The notes beneath the pieces were generated by a model. That model was not told the DNA's origin and searched no databases. It saw nothing but the letters and a program-made list of their open reading frames with translations. From contig CAZRAU010000006.1 of assembly GCA_964598025.1 (NCBI GenBank), positions 7,920 through 71,919 of the forward strand: a DNA stretch of 64,000 nt, in the 5' to 3' direction. Below are positions 43,736 through 52,567 of this stretch, one piece after another. Within the stretch, counting starts at the first letter, position 1; each line of letters starts with the position of its first letter. A program made the translations under genes and the position numbers. This DNA is from JALGWN01 sp964598025 (GTDB lineage: Bacteria; Arandabacterota; Arandabacteria; Arandabacterales; Arandabacteraceae).

Positions 43736-44905
43736 ATGGACAGGGTTATCTTCCATATCGATATGGACGCCTTTTTTTCATCGATTGAGCAGCTGTCCAA
43801 CCCCAACCTCAGGGGTAAGCCGGTCATTGTGTGTGGCGATCCCAACAGCAGGAGTGTTGTAGCCACAGCATCCTATGAGGCAAGGCTGTTCGGACTCAGA
43901 TCGGGTATGCCGATAGGCAGGGCGCGCCGGCTTTGTCCCCACGGCATTTACATCCCCGGTAATCCGAAGAAGTATGTTTACACCTCCGTTCAGATCTTGG
44001 GAATCCTCAGGCAATTTACTTCCAGGGTCGAACCCTTCAGTGTCGATGAAGCGTTCCTTGAGTTCGAGGATCTCGGATATTTAGACGCGCCCAGGGTGGC
44101 AAGGAAGATCATGCAGAGGATCCATAAGGAATTCGGTCTGACATGCTCGATAGGGATCGGTCCCAATAAGATCGTTGCCAAGATGGCATCGGAACTCAAT
44201 AAACCCGACGGGCTGACGCTTATTGAAGATGGAAAGTTCCTTGATTTCTTTGGCGAAAAGGATGTCACTGCACTGTGGGGCATAGGTGAAAAGACAACCG
44301 TAAAGCTCAATAACCTGGGTATTAGAAAAGTAAGAGACCTGGCGCTATTCCCAGAGCCCACGCTGCGGAAGCTCTTCGGGGAATACGGCACATATCTCAA
44401 GATGACCGCCAACGGCATTGATGACTCGCCGGTCATTCCCTACTACAAGGGCATCGAGCCTAAATCAATAGGGCACGAACGCACACTCCCCTTTGACACC
44501 GATGATCCCGATCACATCATGTCCACGCTTCTCAGGCTATGCGAGCAAGTTGCAAGGCGTATGCGAAAAAGCGGTTATGTAGGTGATACCGTAACGGTGA
44601 AAATTAGGTATGGAAATTTCAATACATTCACCAGGCAAAAGAAACTGGATAAGTGCTTCGAGAGGGATGATGTCCTTTATGAAACGGCGAAGAAACTGTT
44701 CCTGAGCAACTTCAATGGAGATGAAATACGGCTTCTAGGGGTCAGTGCTTCGGGGTTGGTAAAAAAGGAGGAGATGCTCTCCGATCCTTTGTTTCCGGTG
44801 GATATAGTGCATCGTAATTGTCTTGAAGTAGTGGATTCGATCAGGGATAGATTCGGAGAAGATTCTATCAAGCGCGGAGGCTCTATAGGGACCGGAGGCT
44901 TATAG
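43736..44905 (+). CDS. dinB: DNA polymerase IV (translesion, Y-family)
   Basis: 389 residues. Catalytic metals are held by Asp9 in FHIDMDAFFSSIEQ and by Asp104/Glu105 in SVDEAFLEF. CSIGIGPNKIVAKMASELNKPDG and the helix-hairpin-helix LWGIGEKTTVKLNNLGIRKVRDL are the other DinB signatures. The little-finger domain (ERTLPFDTDDPDHI) completes it. It copies past damaged bases at the cost of accuracy. It is co-transcribed with lexA from an SOS-regulated promoter. It lacks an obvious C-terminal beta-clamp motif at the very end. Confidence 0.96.
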   Translation: MDRVIFHIDMDAFFSSIEQLSNPNLRGKPVIVCGDPNSRSVVATASYEARLFGLRSGMPIGRARRLCPHGIYIPGNPKKYVYTSVQILGILRQFTSRVEPFSVDEAFLEFEDLGYLDAPRVARKIMQRIHKEFGLTCSIGIGPNKIVAKMASELNKPDGLTLIEDGKFLDFFGEKDVTALWGIGEKTTVKLNNLGIRKVRDLALFPEPTLRKLFGEYGTYLKMTANGIDDSPVIPYYKGIEPKSIGHERTLPFDTDDPDHIMSTLLRLCEQVARRMRKSGYVGDTVTVKIRYGNFNTFTRQKKLDKCFERDDVLYETAKKLFLSNFNGDEIRLLGVSASGLVKKEEMLSDPLFPVDIVHRNCLEVVDSIRDRFGEDSIKRGGSIGTGGL

Positions 44906-44976
44906 GGAGAGCGCGCCTCACAAGGAGTTGTAGGGAATAGACCTTCCTGAGGTCTTCCTTGGAGCATAATCGGGCA

Positions 44977-47307
44977 ATGGAGAAAACCACTCGTATATCC
45001 GATTTCCTCACCTATGTTCAGACGTCCGACGGCTATCGCGGGCAGATCACACATATCCAACACCTCCCATCCAGGGAGCCTGTCTATAGAGATCCCGTGA
45101 CACCCATCTCCCCGACAATCAGAAGGGCCCTGGAGTCTATGGGTATCACCTCACTCTATTCTCACCAGGCGGAAGCCATCGATCTCATCTCCGGGGGGAG
45201 GAACACCGCCATAGTCACATCCACCGCCAGCGGCAAGACCATCTGTTACAACATACCGGTGCTGGAAGCCCTGCTCGATGATCCCGAGGCTACGGCCCTT
45301 TTCCTGTTTCCGACCAAAGCCCTTGCCCAGGACCAGCTTCGCGTCCTGGGCAACTTCTGTTCGGCGGACCCCGCCCTCATGGATCTTGTGCGTGCCGGCA
45401 CCTACGACGGCGATACACCGAGGGAAACCAGGCGAAAGCTCAGAAACCACGCCAACGTGATCCTGACCAATCCTGATATGCTGCATCAGGGCATACTTCC
45501 TTATCACTCGCGGTGGAGCCGTTTCTTCGCGAGGCTTCGCTACGTTGTCATCGACGAGATGCACACCTACAGAGGTATATTCGGGTCCAACGTGGCCAAT
45601 GTTCTGCGACGGCTCGGGCGGATCCTCAACCACTATGGAAACGACCCCACCCTGGTTTTGTGCTCAGCCACGATAGCGAATCCCGGGGAGCTGGCCGAGG
45701 CGCTTGTCGGGGAAACCTGTGCGGTGGTCTCCGATGATGGCTCACCTCGGGGGCCTAAGATGTTTGTACTCTGGAATCCCAACTTCATCGACTCTCACCG
45801 GATGGAGCGGAAGAGCTCCAATGTGGAAGCCCATGATCTGATGGTTGGATTGATAGAGGCCGGCATTCAGACTATCACCTTCACCAAGGCGAGGGTGGTG
45901 GCGGAGCTCATTCTCCGCTACGTGAGGGATGCGCTTTCGCGCAGGAACCCGCAACTTGTTAAGAAGGTGAGCGCCTACCGAGCCTGGTATCTTCCGGAGG
46001 AGAGGCGGCAAATCGAAAAAGCGCTCTTCTCGGGTGAGCTTCTGGGAGTGGCCAGCACCAATGCTCTCGAGCTCGGGATAGATGTGGGGAGTCTCGACGC
46101 CTCGATCATAGTCGGTTTTCCGGGCACAATAGCTTCTACCTGGCAGCAGGCCGGGCGTGCCGGCAGAAAGACCGATGAGGCTCTTGTCGTCTTCATAGCC
46201 TACAACGATCCCATAGACCAGTACCTCATGAGATACCCCGACTACTTCTTCGGCCAGAGTCCGGAGAATGCCGTAATCGATCCGGCCAACCCTTACATAT
46301 TGGCCGGGCATCTCAGCTGCGCGGCCTTCGAGCTTCCCATCTCCGAGGAAGATGAGACCATATTCGGCAGTCTCACGAAGCCTGTGTTGACGGTGCTGGA
46401 GGATGTGAAGCGCGTAAAGACCATAGACGACCGAACCTACTGGGCTACGACCGAATTCCCCGCTGCCGGTGTCGGCCTCAGGACTATCTCGGACGATACC
46501 TTTACCATCGTGGACGCCACGGCCGCCGAAAAAGTGATAGGCAATGTTGATGCCATAAGCGCTCCGGAATTGGTTTACCCGCAGGGGATCTACATCCACG
46601 GCGGGCTTACCTATCAGGTGAGAGACCTGGACCTGGAGGGGAAGGTCGCCTTTGTCGAACGGAAGGAGGTAGACTACTATACCCAGCCCATTCTCGAATC
46701 CTCCATCAGGGTGAAGGACGAGAAGAAGGAGACCGCCCGCGGGGATCTCCTTGTGTTTTTCGGGGACGCCACCGTCAGCTGGAAGACCACCTCTTTTAAG
46801 AAGATCAAGTTCTACAGTCTCGATTCCATCGGTTACGGGTCCGTCGACATCCCGACACAACATCTTGAGACCGTTGCCCTATGGATGTATCCTGACGCGG
46901 AGATCGTCTCGCTCATAAGGAAGAAGGGAATGAATCCAGTCGAGGGCCTGGTAGGGTTCAAGAATGTGCTGATAAACATCCTGCCGCTTTTCGTGATGTG
47001 CGATCGGCAGGATATAGGCGGGCTGGTCGAGTCCAGCAACGTGGGAAAACCGGCCATCTTCCTTTATGACCGGTACAAGGGGGGCCTGGGCTTCTGCGAG
47101 AAAGCGTATGATCTCCTGCCGCGGATTATGGAGGGTGTGCTCCAGGTAATAGAGGATTGCCCTTGTGAGACCGGATGCCCGTCGTGTGTGGGGCTCCCGG
47201 TTCTCAGGCCCCCTCAGCACCAGGACCCCGATCCCGGCCACGGCTATCCCATCCCCGACAAGGAAACGGCCAAGCTTCTGGTACGGAGAATCCTCGAACG
47301 TGCTTGA
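44977..47307 (+). CDS. mrfA: MrfA/YprA-like DEAD/DEAH helicase with DUF1998 zinc-binding domain
   Basis: About 776 residues (TTG 44959 is an alternative start). SF2 helicase core: Walker A TSTASGKTICYN, Walker B as VIDEMHTYRG, LCSATIANPGEL (motif III), and SGELLGVASTNALELGIDVGSLDASI and QQAGRAGRKTDE (motifs V and VI). The C-terminal DUF1998 region holds the four-Cys cluster in DCPCETGCPSCVG. B. subtilis MrfA (YprA) has the same layout and works with the exonuclease MrfB in repair of mitomycin C damage. An MrfB-like gene overlaps the 3' end here. The gene lies 71 bases after dinB, in line with the SOS operon. Confidence 0.92.
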   Translation: MEKTTRISDFLTYVQTSDGYRGQITHIQHLPSREPVYRDPVTPISPTIRRALESMGITSLYSHQAEAIDLISGGRNTAIVTSTASGKTICYNIPVLEALLDDPEATALFLFPTKALAQDQLRVLGNFCSADPALMDLVRAGTYDGDTPRETRRKLRNHANVILTNPDMLHQGILPYHSRWSRFFARLRYVVIDEMHTYRGIFGSNVANVLRRLGRILNHYGNDPTLVLCSATIANPGELAEALVGETCAVVSDDGSPRGPKMFVLWNPNFIDSHRMERKSSNVEAHDLMVGLIEAGIQTITFTKARVVAELILRYVRDALSRRNPQLVKKVSAYRAWYLPEERRQIEKALFSGELLGVASTNALELGIDVGSLDASIIVGFPGTIASTWQQAGRAGRKTDEALVVFIAYNDPIDQYLMRYPDYFFGQSPENAVIDPANPYILAGHLSCAAFELPISEEDETIFGSLTKPVLTVLEDVKRVKTIDDRTYWATTEFPAAGVGLRTISDDTFTIVDATAAEKVIGNVDAISAPELVYPQGIYIHGGLTYQVRDLDLEGKVAFVERKEVDYYTQPILESSIRVKDEKKETARGDLLVFFGDATVSWKTTSFKKIKFYSLDSIGYGSVDIPTQHLETVALWMYPDAEIVSLIRKKGMNPVEGLVGFKNVLINILPLFVMCDRQDIGGLVESSNVGKPAIFLYDRYKGGLGFCEKAYDLLPRIMEGVLQVIEDCPCETGCPSCVGLPVLRPPQHQDPDPGHGYPIPDKETAKLLVRRILERA

Positions 47308-48073
47308 GGAAGACATAAGACGGCGCATAGCGAACCTCCGGCTCATGCTGCTCGAGAACCTCACGCAGCCGGGCCTCGAGCGTCCGGAGGCGAGGCATCT
47401 GGCGATAGATGACATCGAGGGTGTAACCGAAGCGGAGAACCGGTTCGGAACCTATGTGGTCATCGAAAAGCCTGCTGAGGACTATGTCCGGACCTGCGAC
47501 CTCGAGGAAGCGGCCCGGATCCACCTGGGCGAGGGGCGGAGCGCACCTTCGTTCGTCTTCATGGACCTCGAGACCACCGGGTTTTCATCCACTCCCCTAT
47601 TTCTCGGCGGGACGGCTTTCATTCGTGATGGGGCCGTAAGATGCACCCAGATGCTTGCCCGCGACTACTCCGAAGAGAGGGCGGTAATAAGGGCCCTGGA
47701 TGAGATCCTTGCCCGTCATGAATTCTGCGTCACGTTTAACGGTAAGTCCTTTGACGTACCTTACCTTAGAGAGCGGGCCAAGTACCACAAGGTTGAGCTT
47801 GTCTCCGCGCCGCAGCAGTTCGATCTTCTGCATGCGGCCAGGCGCAAGTGGAAGCACAGCCTTCCTAATTGCAGACTCGTAACCCTGGAAAGGCATATCC
47901 TGGGCAGAAGAAGGATTGGAGACATTCCGGGTTGGGAAGTTCCTTGCATTTACCATGAGTTTGTGCATACTAAGGATGCGAGAAGAATAAGAGGCGTGTT
48001 GAGGCATAATCTTGTGGATGTTCTGTCCATGGCAGAACTCTTTGTCAGCCTGGCGGAGGCGACCATATGCTGA
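47300..48073 (+). CDS. mrfB: MrfB/YprB-like DEDDh exonuclease
   Basis: 257 residues from GTG 47300, overlapping the mrfA stop by 8 bases. The RNase H-like exonuclease domain shows FMDLETTGFSS (Asp and Glu metal ligands), EFCVTFNGKSFDVPYL (Asp), and HNLVDVLSMAEL (final Asp with the preceding His). This is the YprB-type ribonuclease H-like family, found as the partner of MrfA. Shorter than B. subtilis YprB, which carries a C-terminal TPR region. A damage-processing nuclease acting with the helicase is the likely role. Confidence 0.88.
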   Translation: MLEEDIRRRIANLRLMLLENLTQPGLERPEARHLAIDDIEGVTEAENRFGTYVVIEKPAEDYVRTCDLEEAARIHLGEGRSAPSFVFMDLETTGFSSTPLFLGGTAFIRDGAVRCTQMLARDYSEERAVIRALDEILARHEFCVTFNGKSFDVPYLRERAKYHKVELVSAPQQFDLLHAARRKWKHSLPNCRLVTLERHILGRRRIGDIPGWEVPCIYHEFVHTKDARRIRGVLRHNLVDVLSMAELFVSLAEATIC

Positions 48074-48708
48074 TGTTCTTGGTACGGCATGCCGAGTCGA
48101 CTTGGAATCGCATGAAGAAGATCCAGGGGCAGCGCGACCCCCAGCTCAGCAAGTATGGGAGAAAGGAAGCGGGACTGCTGGCCAAGAGGTTCAAAGGGCT
48201 TTCCTTTGATGGTGTCTACGCGAGCCCCCTTAAGCGTGCATATCAGACGGCCGAAATCGTTGTGGGCAAGAAGACCCCGGTGATACGTAAGGCAGGGCTC
48301 AATGAGATCTCGCTGGGCGAGTGGGAAGGCAAGACCCTCCGGGGCATAAGGAAGGAATATGGGGAGATGTTCGACCGTTGGGCGGTGAGGCCCACGCGGA
48401 TGCCGGTTCCCGGCGGGGAGGATTTCAAGATGTTCGTAAAACGGGTCGGACGGACCCTCCGGACGATCGAAGCCTCACACAAAGTGGGCAATGTGCTTGT
48501 CGTCTGCCACGGAGGAGTGATCTCGACGTACGCCACCTTGGTGCTCAACCTTCCACCGGATGATGTATGGTGTCTAACAGTGAAGAATGCCTCGCTGACA
48601 ATCGTGGAGGTGGCTGCTAATCTCCATAAGCTGATTACTTTCAATGACATAAGCCATCTCATGGGCCTCAAGGAGCTAAGGGCCACCGACATCACACATG
48701 TTGACTAG
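48067..48708 (+). CDS. Histidine phosphatase family protein (phosphoglycerate mutase-like)
   Basis: 213 residues. LVRHAEST near the N-terminus holds the phospho-accepting His. YASPLKRAYQTAEIV, LNEISLGEWEGKTL and VVCHGGVISTY (second His) complete the branch-1 histidine phosphatase pattern. Typical substrates are alpha-ribazole phosphate, sugar phosphates or small phosphoesters; none can be chosen here. The start overlaps the mrfB stop, so it is coupled to the repair genes, though a functional link is not evident. Confidence 0.9.
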   Translation: MLMFLVRHAESTWNRMKKIQGQRDPQLSKYGRKEAGLLAKRFKGLSFDGVYASPLKRAYQTAEIVVGKKTPVIRKAGLNEISLGEWEGKTLRGIRKEYGEMFDRWAVRPTRMPVPGGEDFKMFVKRVGRTLRTIEASHKVGNVLVVCHGGVISTYATLVLNLPPDDVWCLTVKNASLTIVEVAANLHKLITFNDISHLMGLKELRATDITHVD

Positions 48709-48736
48709 GTATACATCACCATATGTGCATATCTGT

Positions 48737-49450
48737 ATGCGATTGTCACTACTTGCCTGTGGTGGCCTTCTGGCTGTGTGCTTGGGGTGCGAGACCGGTG
48801 GCCGGGGGCCGGCCGAATCCTACGAAGACGCGCGGAAGCAGATGGTGAAAAGCCAGATCGAAGCGCGCGGCATAGAGGACGGGCGGGTGATAGCCGCGAT
48901 GCTTGCAGTCCCTCGCCATGAGTTCGTCCCGGAGCAGTACCGGCATTATGCCTACCGTGATTCGCCTGTGCCCATAGGCCACGGCCAGACCATTAGCCAG
49001 CCTTACATGGTCGCTCTCATGACCGAAGAGCTGAGCCTGAGCACGGCAGACCGCGTGCTCGAAGTGGGAACGGGTTCGGGCTACCAGTCTGCGGTGCTTG
49101 CGGAGATCGTACAGGAGGTCTATACAATCGAGATCGTTGAGGCTCTGGCCAGAGAGGCCGAAGGGCGCCTCAAGCACCTGGGATATGATAACGTGGAGAT
49201 CAAGGTCGGGGACGGTTATGAGGGTTGGGAGGAGCATGCCCCCTACGATCGCGTGATAGTCACCTGCGCGCCAACCGAGATTCCCCAGCCTCTGATCGAC
49301 CAGATGAAAGAAGGCGGGATCATGGTTATCCCGGTGGGGAGCGCCGGCTTTCAATATCTCTACCGGGTCAAGAAATATATGGGACAAGCCCAGACCGAGG
49401 AGGTAATACCGGTCAGTTTCGTACCGCTTACCGGTCCACATGCTGAGTGA
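48737..49450 (+). CDS. pcm: Protein-L-isoaspartate O-methyltransferase with a lipoprotein signal
   Basis: About 237 residues. PCM repairs isoaspartyl residues in aged proteins using SAM. Signatures: GHGQTISQPYMVALMTE (substrate), VLEVGTGSGYQSAVLA (SAM loop), PYDRVIVTCAPTEIP and GGIMVIPVG. Unusually, the N-terminus is a lipoprotein signal, RLSLLACGGLLAVCLGC, with Cys18 as the lipidation site, so the enzyme should be periplasmic. The start is uncertain: ATG 48737 has no ribosome site; TTG 48698 overlaps the previous gene. It ends in an overlap with guaB's possible GTG start. Confidence 0.9.
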   Translation: MRLSLLACGGLLAVCLGCETGGRGPAESYEDARKQMVKSQIEARGIEDGRVIAAMLAVPRHEFVPEQYRHYAYRDSPVPIGHGQTISQPYMVALMTEELSLSTADRVLEVGTGSGYQSAVLAEIVQEVYTIEIVEALAREAEGRLKHLGYDNVEIKVGDGYEGWEEHAPYDRVIVTCAPTEIPQPLIDQMKEGGIMVIPVGSAGFQYLYRVKKYMGQAQTEEVIPVSFVPLTGPHAE

Positions 49451-49458
49451 GGGGGCGT

Positions 49459-50931
49459 ATGAGCGACAGGATCAAAGGTGAAGCCCTGGCCTTCGATGAT
49501 GTGATGTTGCTGCCTCTGGCCTCGGAAGTATTGCCGTCCCAGGTAGACGTTCGAAGCCGAATCACCAGGAAAGTAAGCCTTAACATCCCGATAGTAAGCG
49601 CGGCAATGGATACCGTCACAGAATCGGGGTTGGCCATCGCTCTGGCAAGGGAGGGTGGTATCGGCATCGTTCATAAGAACATGTCCGTCGACGAGCAGGC
49701 TATGGAAGTAGACCGGGTCAAGCGATCCGAAAGCGGTATGATTTCAAACCCGTTTACGCTCGGTCCCGAGGCGAGCGTGGCGGATGCCCTGGAGCTGATG
49801 ACCAAGTTCAAGATCTCGGGCGTGCCGATTACCGACAAGGCCGGAAAGCTCGTCGGTATTCTTACCAATCGCGACCTGCGTTTCATAGAGCGCACCGACA
49901 TCCCCGTCAAGGAAGTCATGACGACCGAGAACCTCATCACCGTACCCGTGGGGACCACGCTTGAAGATGCTAAGCGGGTGCTCCACAGGAACCGGATTGA
50001 GAAGTTGCCGGTGGTTGGGGATGACTTCAAACTGATGGGACTCATAACCGTCAAGGACATCCAGAAAAAGATGGAGTATCCCAACGCCTGTACCGACGGC
50101 ACGGGCCGCCTGAGGGTTGGTGCTGCGGTCGGGGTTGCGACGGATACCCGTGACCGCGTGCTCGCCCTGATCGATGCCCATGTGGATGTGATAGTGGTGG
50201 ACAGCGCCCACGGTCACGCGAAGGCCGTCCTCAAGACAGTTGAAGCCGTGAAGTCAGGACATGCCGATACCGACGTTGTGGGCGGCAATGTCGTGACCGC
50301 AGAGGGCGCAAGGGATCTCATCAAGGCGGGTGCGGATGGAATCAAGGTTGGTGTCGGGCCGGGTTCGATATGCACCACGCGTGTCGTGGCCGGTGTAGGT
50401 GTACCTCAGGTTACGGCGATCATGAATTGCAGAGAGGTCTGTGACCGGAGCGGGGTGCCTATAATTGCCGACGGGGGAATCAAGTATTCCGGGGATATAG
50501 CCAAGGCAATCGCGTCCGGGGCCCATAGCATCATGGTGGGGAGCCTCTTCGCCGGTACCGAAGAGAGTCCGGGCGAACATGTGCTCTACGAAGGAAGGAG
50601 CTACAAAGTCTACCGGGCGATGGGCTCCATAGGGGCCATGAAGAAGGGAAGCGGTGACAGGTACTTCCAGGAAGGTACCGAACACTGTAAGCTCGTGCCT
50701 GAAGGCATAGAAGGCCGCGTGCCGTTCCGCGGCTCTCTCGCTGCCACGGTTTTCCAGTTGGTGGGTGGCCTGAGGGCGGGCATGGGCTATTCCGGAGCCA
50801 GGACTATAGAGGAAATGAGGAGCAGAGCCCAGTTTGTGCGTATAACTCATGCGGGCTTGCTTGAAAGCCATCCCCACGACGTCAGCATCACCAAAGAAGC
50901 GCCCAACTACCGGCCGCCGGGCATAAGGTGA
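49459..50931 (+). CDS. guaB: IMP dehydrogenase
   Basis: 490 residues. It oxidises IMP to XMP with NAD+, the committed step of GMP synthesis. TIM barrel N-terminus (EALAFDDVMLLP, NIPIVSAAMDTVTE); two CBS domains (about 95-210: MISNPFTLGPEASVADALELM and VKEVMTTENLITVPVG); catalytic loop GVGPGSICTTRVVAGVG with the nucleophilic Cys; flap region AMGSIGAMKKGSGDRYFQ. ATG 49459 follows AGGGGG closely; GTG 49447 overlaps the pcm stop and is possible. No purine riboswitch is visible because it abuts pcm. Confidence 0.96.
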   Translation: MSDRIKGEALAFDDVMLLPLASEVLPSQVDVRSRITRKVSLNIPIVSAAMDTVTESGLAIALAREGGIGIVHKNMSVDEQAMEVDRVKRSESGMISNPFTLGPEASVADALELMTKFKISGVPITDKAGKLVGILTNRDLRFIERTDIPVKEVMTTENLITVPVGTTLEDAKRVLHRNRIEKLPVVGDDFKLMGLITVKDIQKKMEYPNACTDGTGRLRVGAAVGVATDTRDRVLALIDAHVDVIVVDSAHGHAKAVLKTVEAVKSGHADTDVVGGNVVTAEGARDLIKAGADGIKVGVGPGSICTTRVVAGVGVPQVTAIMNCREVCDRSGVPIIADGGIKYSGDIAKAIASGAHSIMVGSLFAGTEESPGEHVLYEGRSYKVYRAMGSIGAMKKGSGDRYFQEGTEHCKLVPEGIEGRVPFRGSLAATVFQLVGGLRAGMGYSGARTIEEMRSRAQFVRITHAGLLESHPHDVSITKEAPNYRPPGIR

Positions 50932-50962
50932 ACAAGCCGGCGATTGCCGTGGAGTCTTGTCC

Positions 50963-51634
50963 ATGACCCCCGAAGCAACCAGGGAAACCCTCGAACATAT
51001 CGCGCGCACGGGCGGGGCCGTACTCTTCGGTGTGGCCCACCTCCCGGAGGTTGAGGACGTGCCGGGTGAGGTGCGGTTCACGGGCCTCAGGACCGGCATA
51101 AGCTTCGGGTACAAGCTGAGCGACGTTGTGCTCGACGGCATCATCGATCACCCGACGCGAACCTATCAGTATCACTATCGTCAGGTCAATATCCTGCTCG
51201 ATCAGATAGGGCTCCGTATTTCGGGCTGTATTCAGGAGGCCGGGGGCCGGGTGTTTCCTGTGCCCTCATCCCAGGTGGTTGATTGGGACAGGTTCACCGG
51301 TCACATCTCCCATAAGGCGATTGCAAGACTCGCCGGTCTGGGCTGGATAGGCCGAAACAATCTCCTCGTCAATCCCGATTTTGGTTCGAGGGTCCGGTAT
51401 GCCAGTGTGCTGACCGACTTGGTGCTGCCCCATGACCACCCGGTCGAAGCGAGTTGTGGGACCTGCAGGCGCTGTGTCCAGACCTGCCCCGGCGGCGCGA
51501 TCGGGGAGTCCCCGTCCGACTATGACCTTCAGAAGTGCGTCGAGACCATGGACCGTATCAAGAAACCCGCCAACATCGGGTCTCGTATCTGCGGGATCTG
51601 CGTCAAGGCTTGTTTCGGCAAGAAACAAGCCTGA
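50963..51634 (+). CDS. QueG-related double [4Fe-4S] protein
   Basis: 223 residues, much shorter than epoxyqueuosine reductase QueG (about 380). The C-terminal part aligns in pattern with QueG: HKAIARLAGLGWIGRNNLLVNPDFGSRVRYASVLTD, then CGTCRRCVQTCPGGAI and CGICVKACFGKK, eight Cys for two cubane clusters. The N-terminal region is reduced, so the cobalamin and substrate sites of QueG may be incomplete. ATG 50963 follows GGAG. Function is uncertain; related short proteins are often annotated only as iron-sulfur proteins. Confidence 0.8.
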   Translation: MTPEATRETLEHIARTGGAVLFGVAHLPEVEDVPGEVRFTGLRTGISFGYKLSDVVLDGIIDHPTRTYQYHYRQVNILLDQIGLRISGCIQEAGGRVFPVPSSQVVDWDRFTGHISHKAIARLAGLGWIGRNNLLVNPDFGSRVRYASVLTDLVLPHDHPVEASCGTCRRCVQTCPGGAIGESPSDYDLQKCVETMDRIKKPANIGSRICGICVKACFGKKQA

Positions 51635-51647
51635 GGGCCCGGTCTGC

Positions 51648-51676
51648 GTAGCATCGGGTCTCCATGCCCCATGTTG
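51648..51676 (+). repeat. Dispersed palindromic repeat, copy 5
   Basis: GTAGCATCGGGTCTCCATG then CCCCATGTTGG, 13 bases after the iron-sulfur protein stop. The right arm has diverged (CCCATGT for CCGACGT). A further trace, AACATCGGGTCTC, is at 52311. Confidence 0.5.
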
Positions 51677-51707
51677 GCAGCGTCTCCGCGGACGGTATTC
51701 GGCAGCC

Positions 51708-52271
51708 TCAATCCCCTTTTATTATGGGCACCAGCCTCTCCCTCGCGAGAATCACATTGAAGCCGAGCATTGCCATCGCAGGCAAAGCCACCCAGATCCG
51801 CGAGACGTCCAACACCCAGGCGAGGGTCTCGGGTTCGCCGCCGAGGCGGAGAAGGGGGATCACGGCATAATATATGGGATCGAGGACGAGACTCACGTAA
51901 GAGGCCATGCAGAGAAAATGCAGGACCTTCGAGGGTATGCGATTGCCCTGGTAGCTTATGAGCACCAACAAGAGGTACCCGGCGAGCAAGGCGCAAGCCG
52001 GGCCTGCCAAGATGAGGGCGGCGAGCCGTGGCGGTGCCATCTCCCAGGCATTTGAGAAGACATCAAAGCCAGGGAGCACCTTGTAGATGATGACGGGTTT
52101 TGCCGGCAGCCCCATGATGATTGCCGCCAGCGCGCGTCCCAGACCTCTCAAGACGTAGAATACGTAGATTGCACCCAGGATCGAGAGGATTGTCAGAGGG
52201 TTTCTTCGCATCTCCCGACTTCCAAGCGAACGTAGAACGACAAAGGCGCCGGCGGCCGTGAACCCGTCCAT
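51708..52271 (-). CDS. Four-helix membrane protein of unknown function
   Basis: 187 residues. The start at 52271 has GGAGTGAG 3-4 bases upstream; a longer frame to 52349 lacks one. Hydrophobic helices: PLTILSILGAIYVFYVL, LAALILAGPACALLAGYLLLVLI, VLHFLCMASYVSLVLDPIYYAVIPLL and IWVALPAMAMLGFNVIL. No conserved motif recognised. It faces the QueG-related gene convergently and stands alone. Confidence 0.7.
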   Translation of the reverse strand: MDGFTAAGAFVVLRSLGSREMRRNPLTILSILGAIYVFYVLRGLGRALAAIIMGLPAKPVIIYKVLPGFDVFSNAWEMAPPRLAALILAGPACALLAGYLLLVLISYQGNRIPSKVLHFLCMASYVSLVLDPIYYAVIPLLRLGGEPETLAWVLDVSRIWVALPAMAMLGFNVILARERLVPIIKGD

Positions 52272-52503
52272 GCCCTCACTCCTGTCACTCCCGGCCGGCC
52301 ACCGAAGAGAAACATCGGGTCTCTTTGAACGGTAGGCCTCCACGGCCATGATGTCAACCCATTCATCGGCGATTCCAGGGAACGCAAAGGTCCACGGTCA
52401 GGATCGGCCGGTCAGGACCCGCCCCGGGAAGAGGATACCGGTGCAGTTGGGAATGTCACCTGTCCTCATGCCGGCAGCCCCTGGTTCCACCCGACCGGAC
52501 GGC

Positions 52504-52532
52504 TTGACTTCATGCCGGGCCCGTTATATCCT
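52504..52532 (+). promoter_or_regulatory. Promoter for the winged-helix/coiled-coil protein
   Basis: TTGACT (52504-52509), 17-bp spacer, TATCCT (52527-52532), again in a GGCTTGACTT context. Start near 52539, about 29 bases before the ATG, with the ribosome site between. Confidence 0.65.
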
Positions 52533-52567
52533 CTCTTCGACCTTTGCCGGAGGGTAGGAGGTAGGTC

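Noticed and set aside
45742..46863. Open frame of 373 codons opposite the MrfA-like helicase
   Set aside because: Antisense shadow of helicase motifs V and VI.
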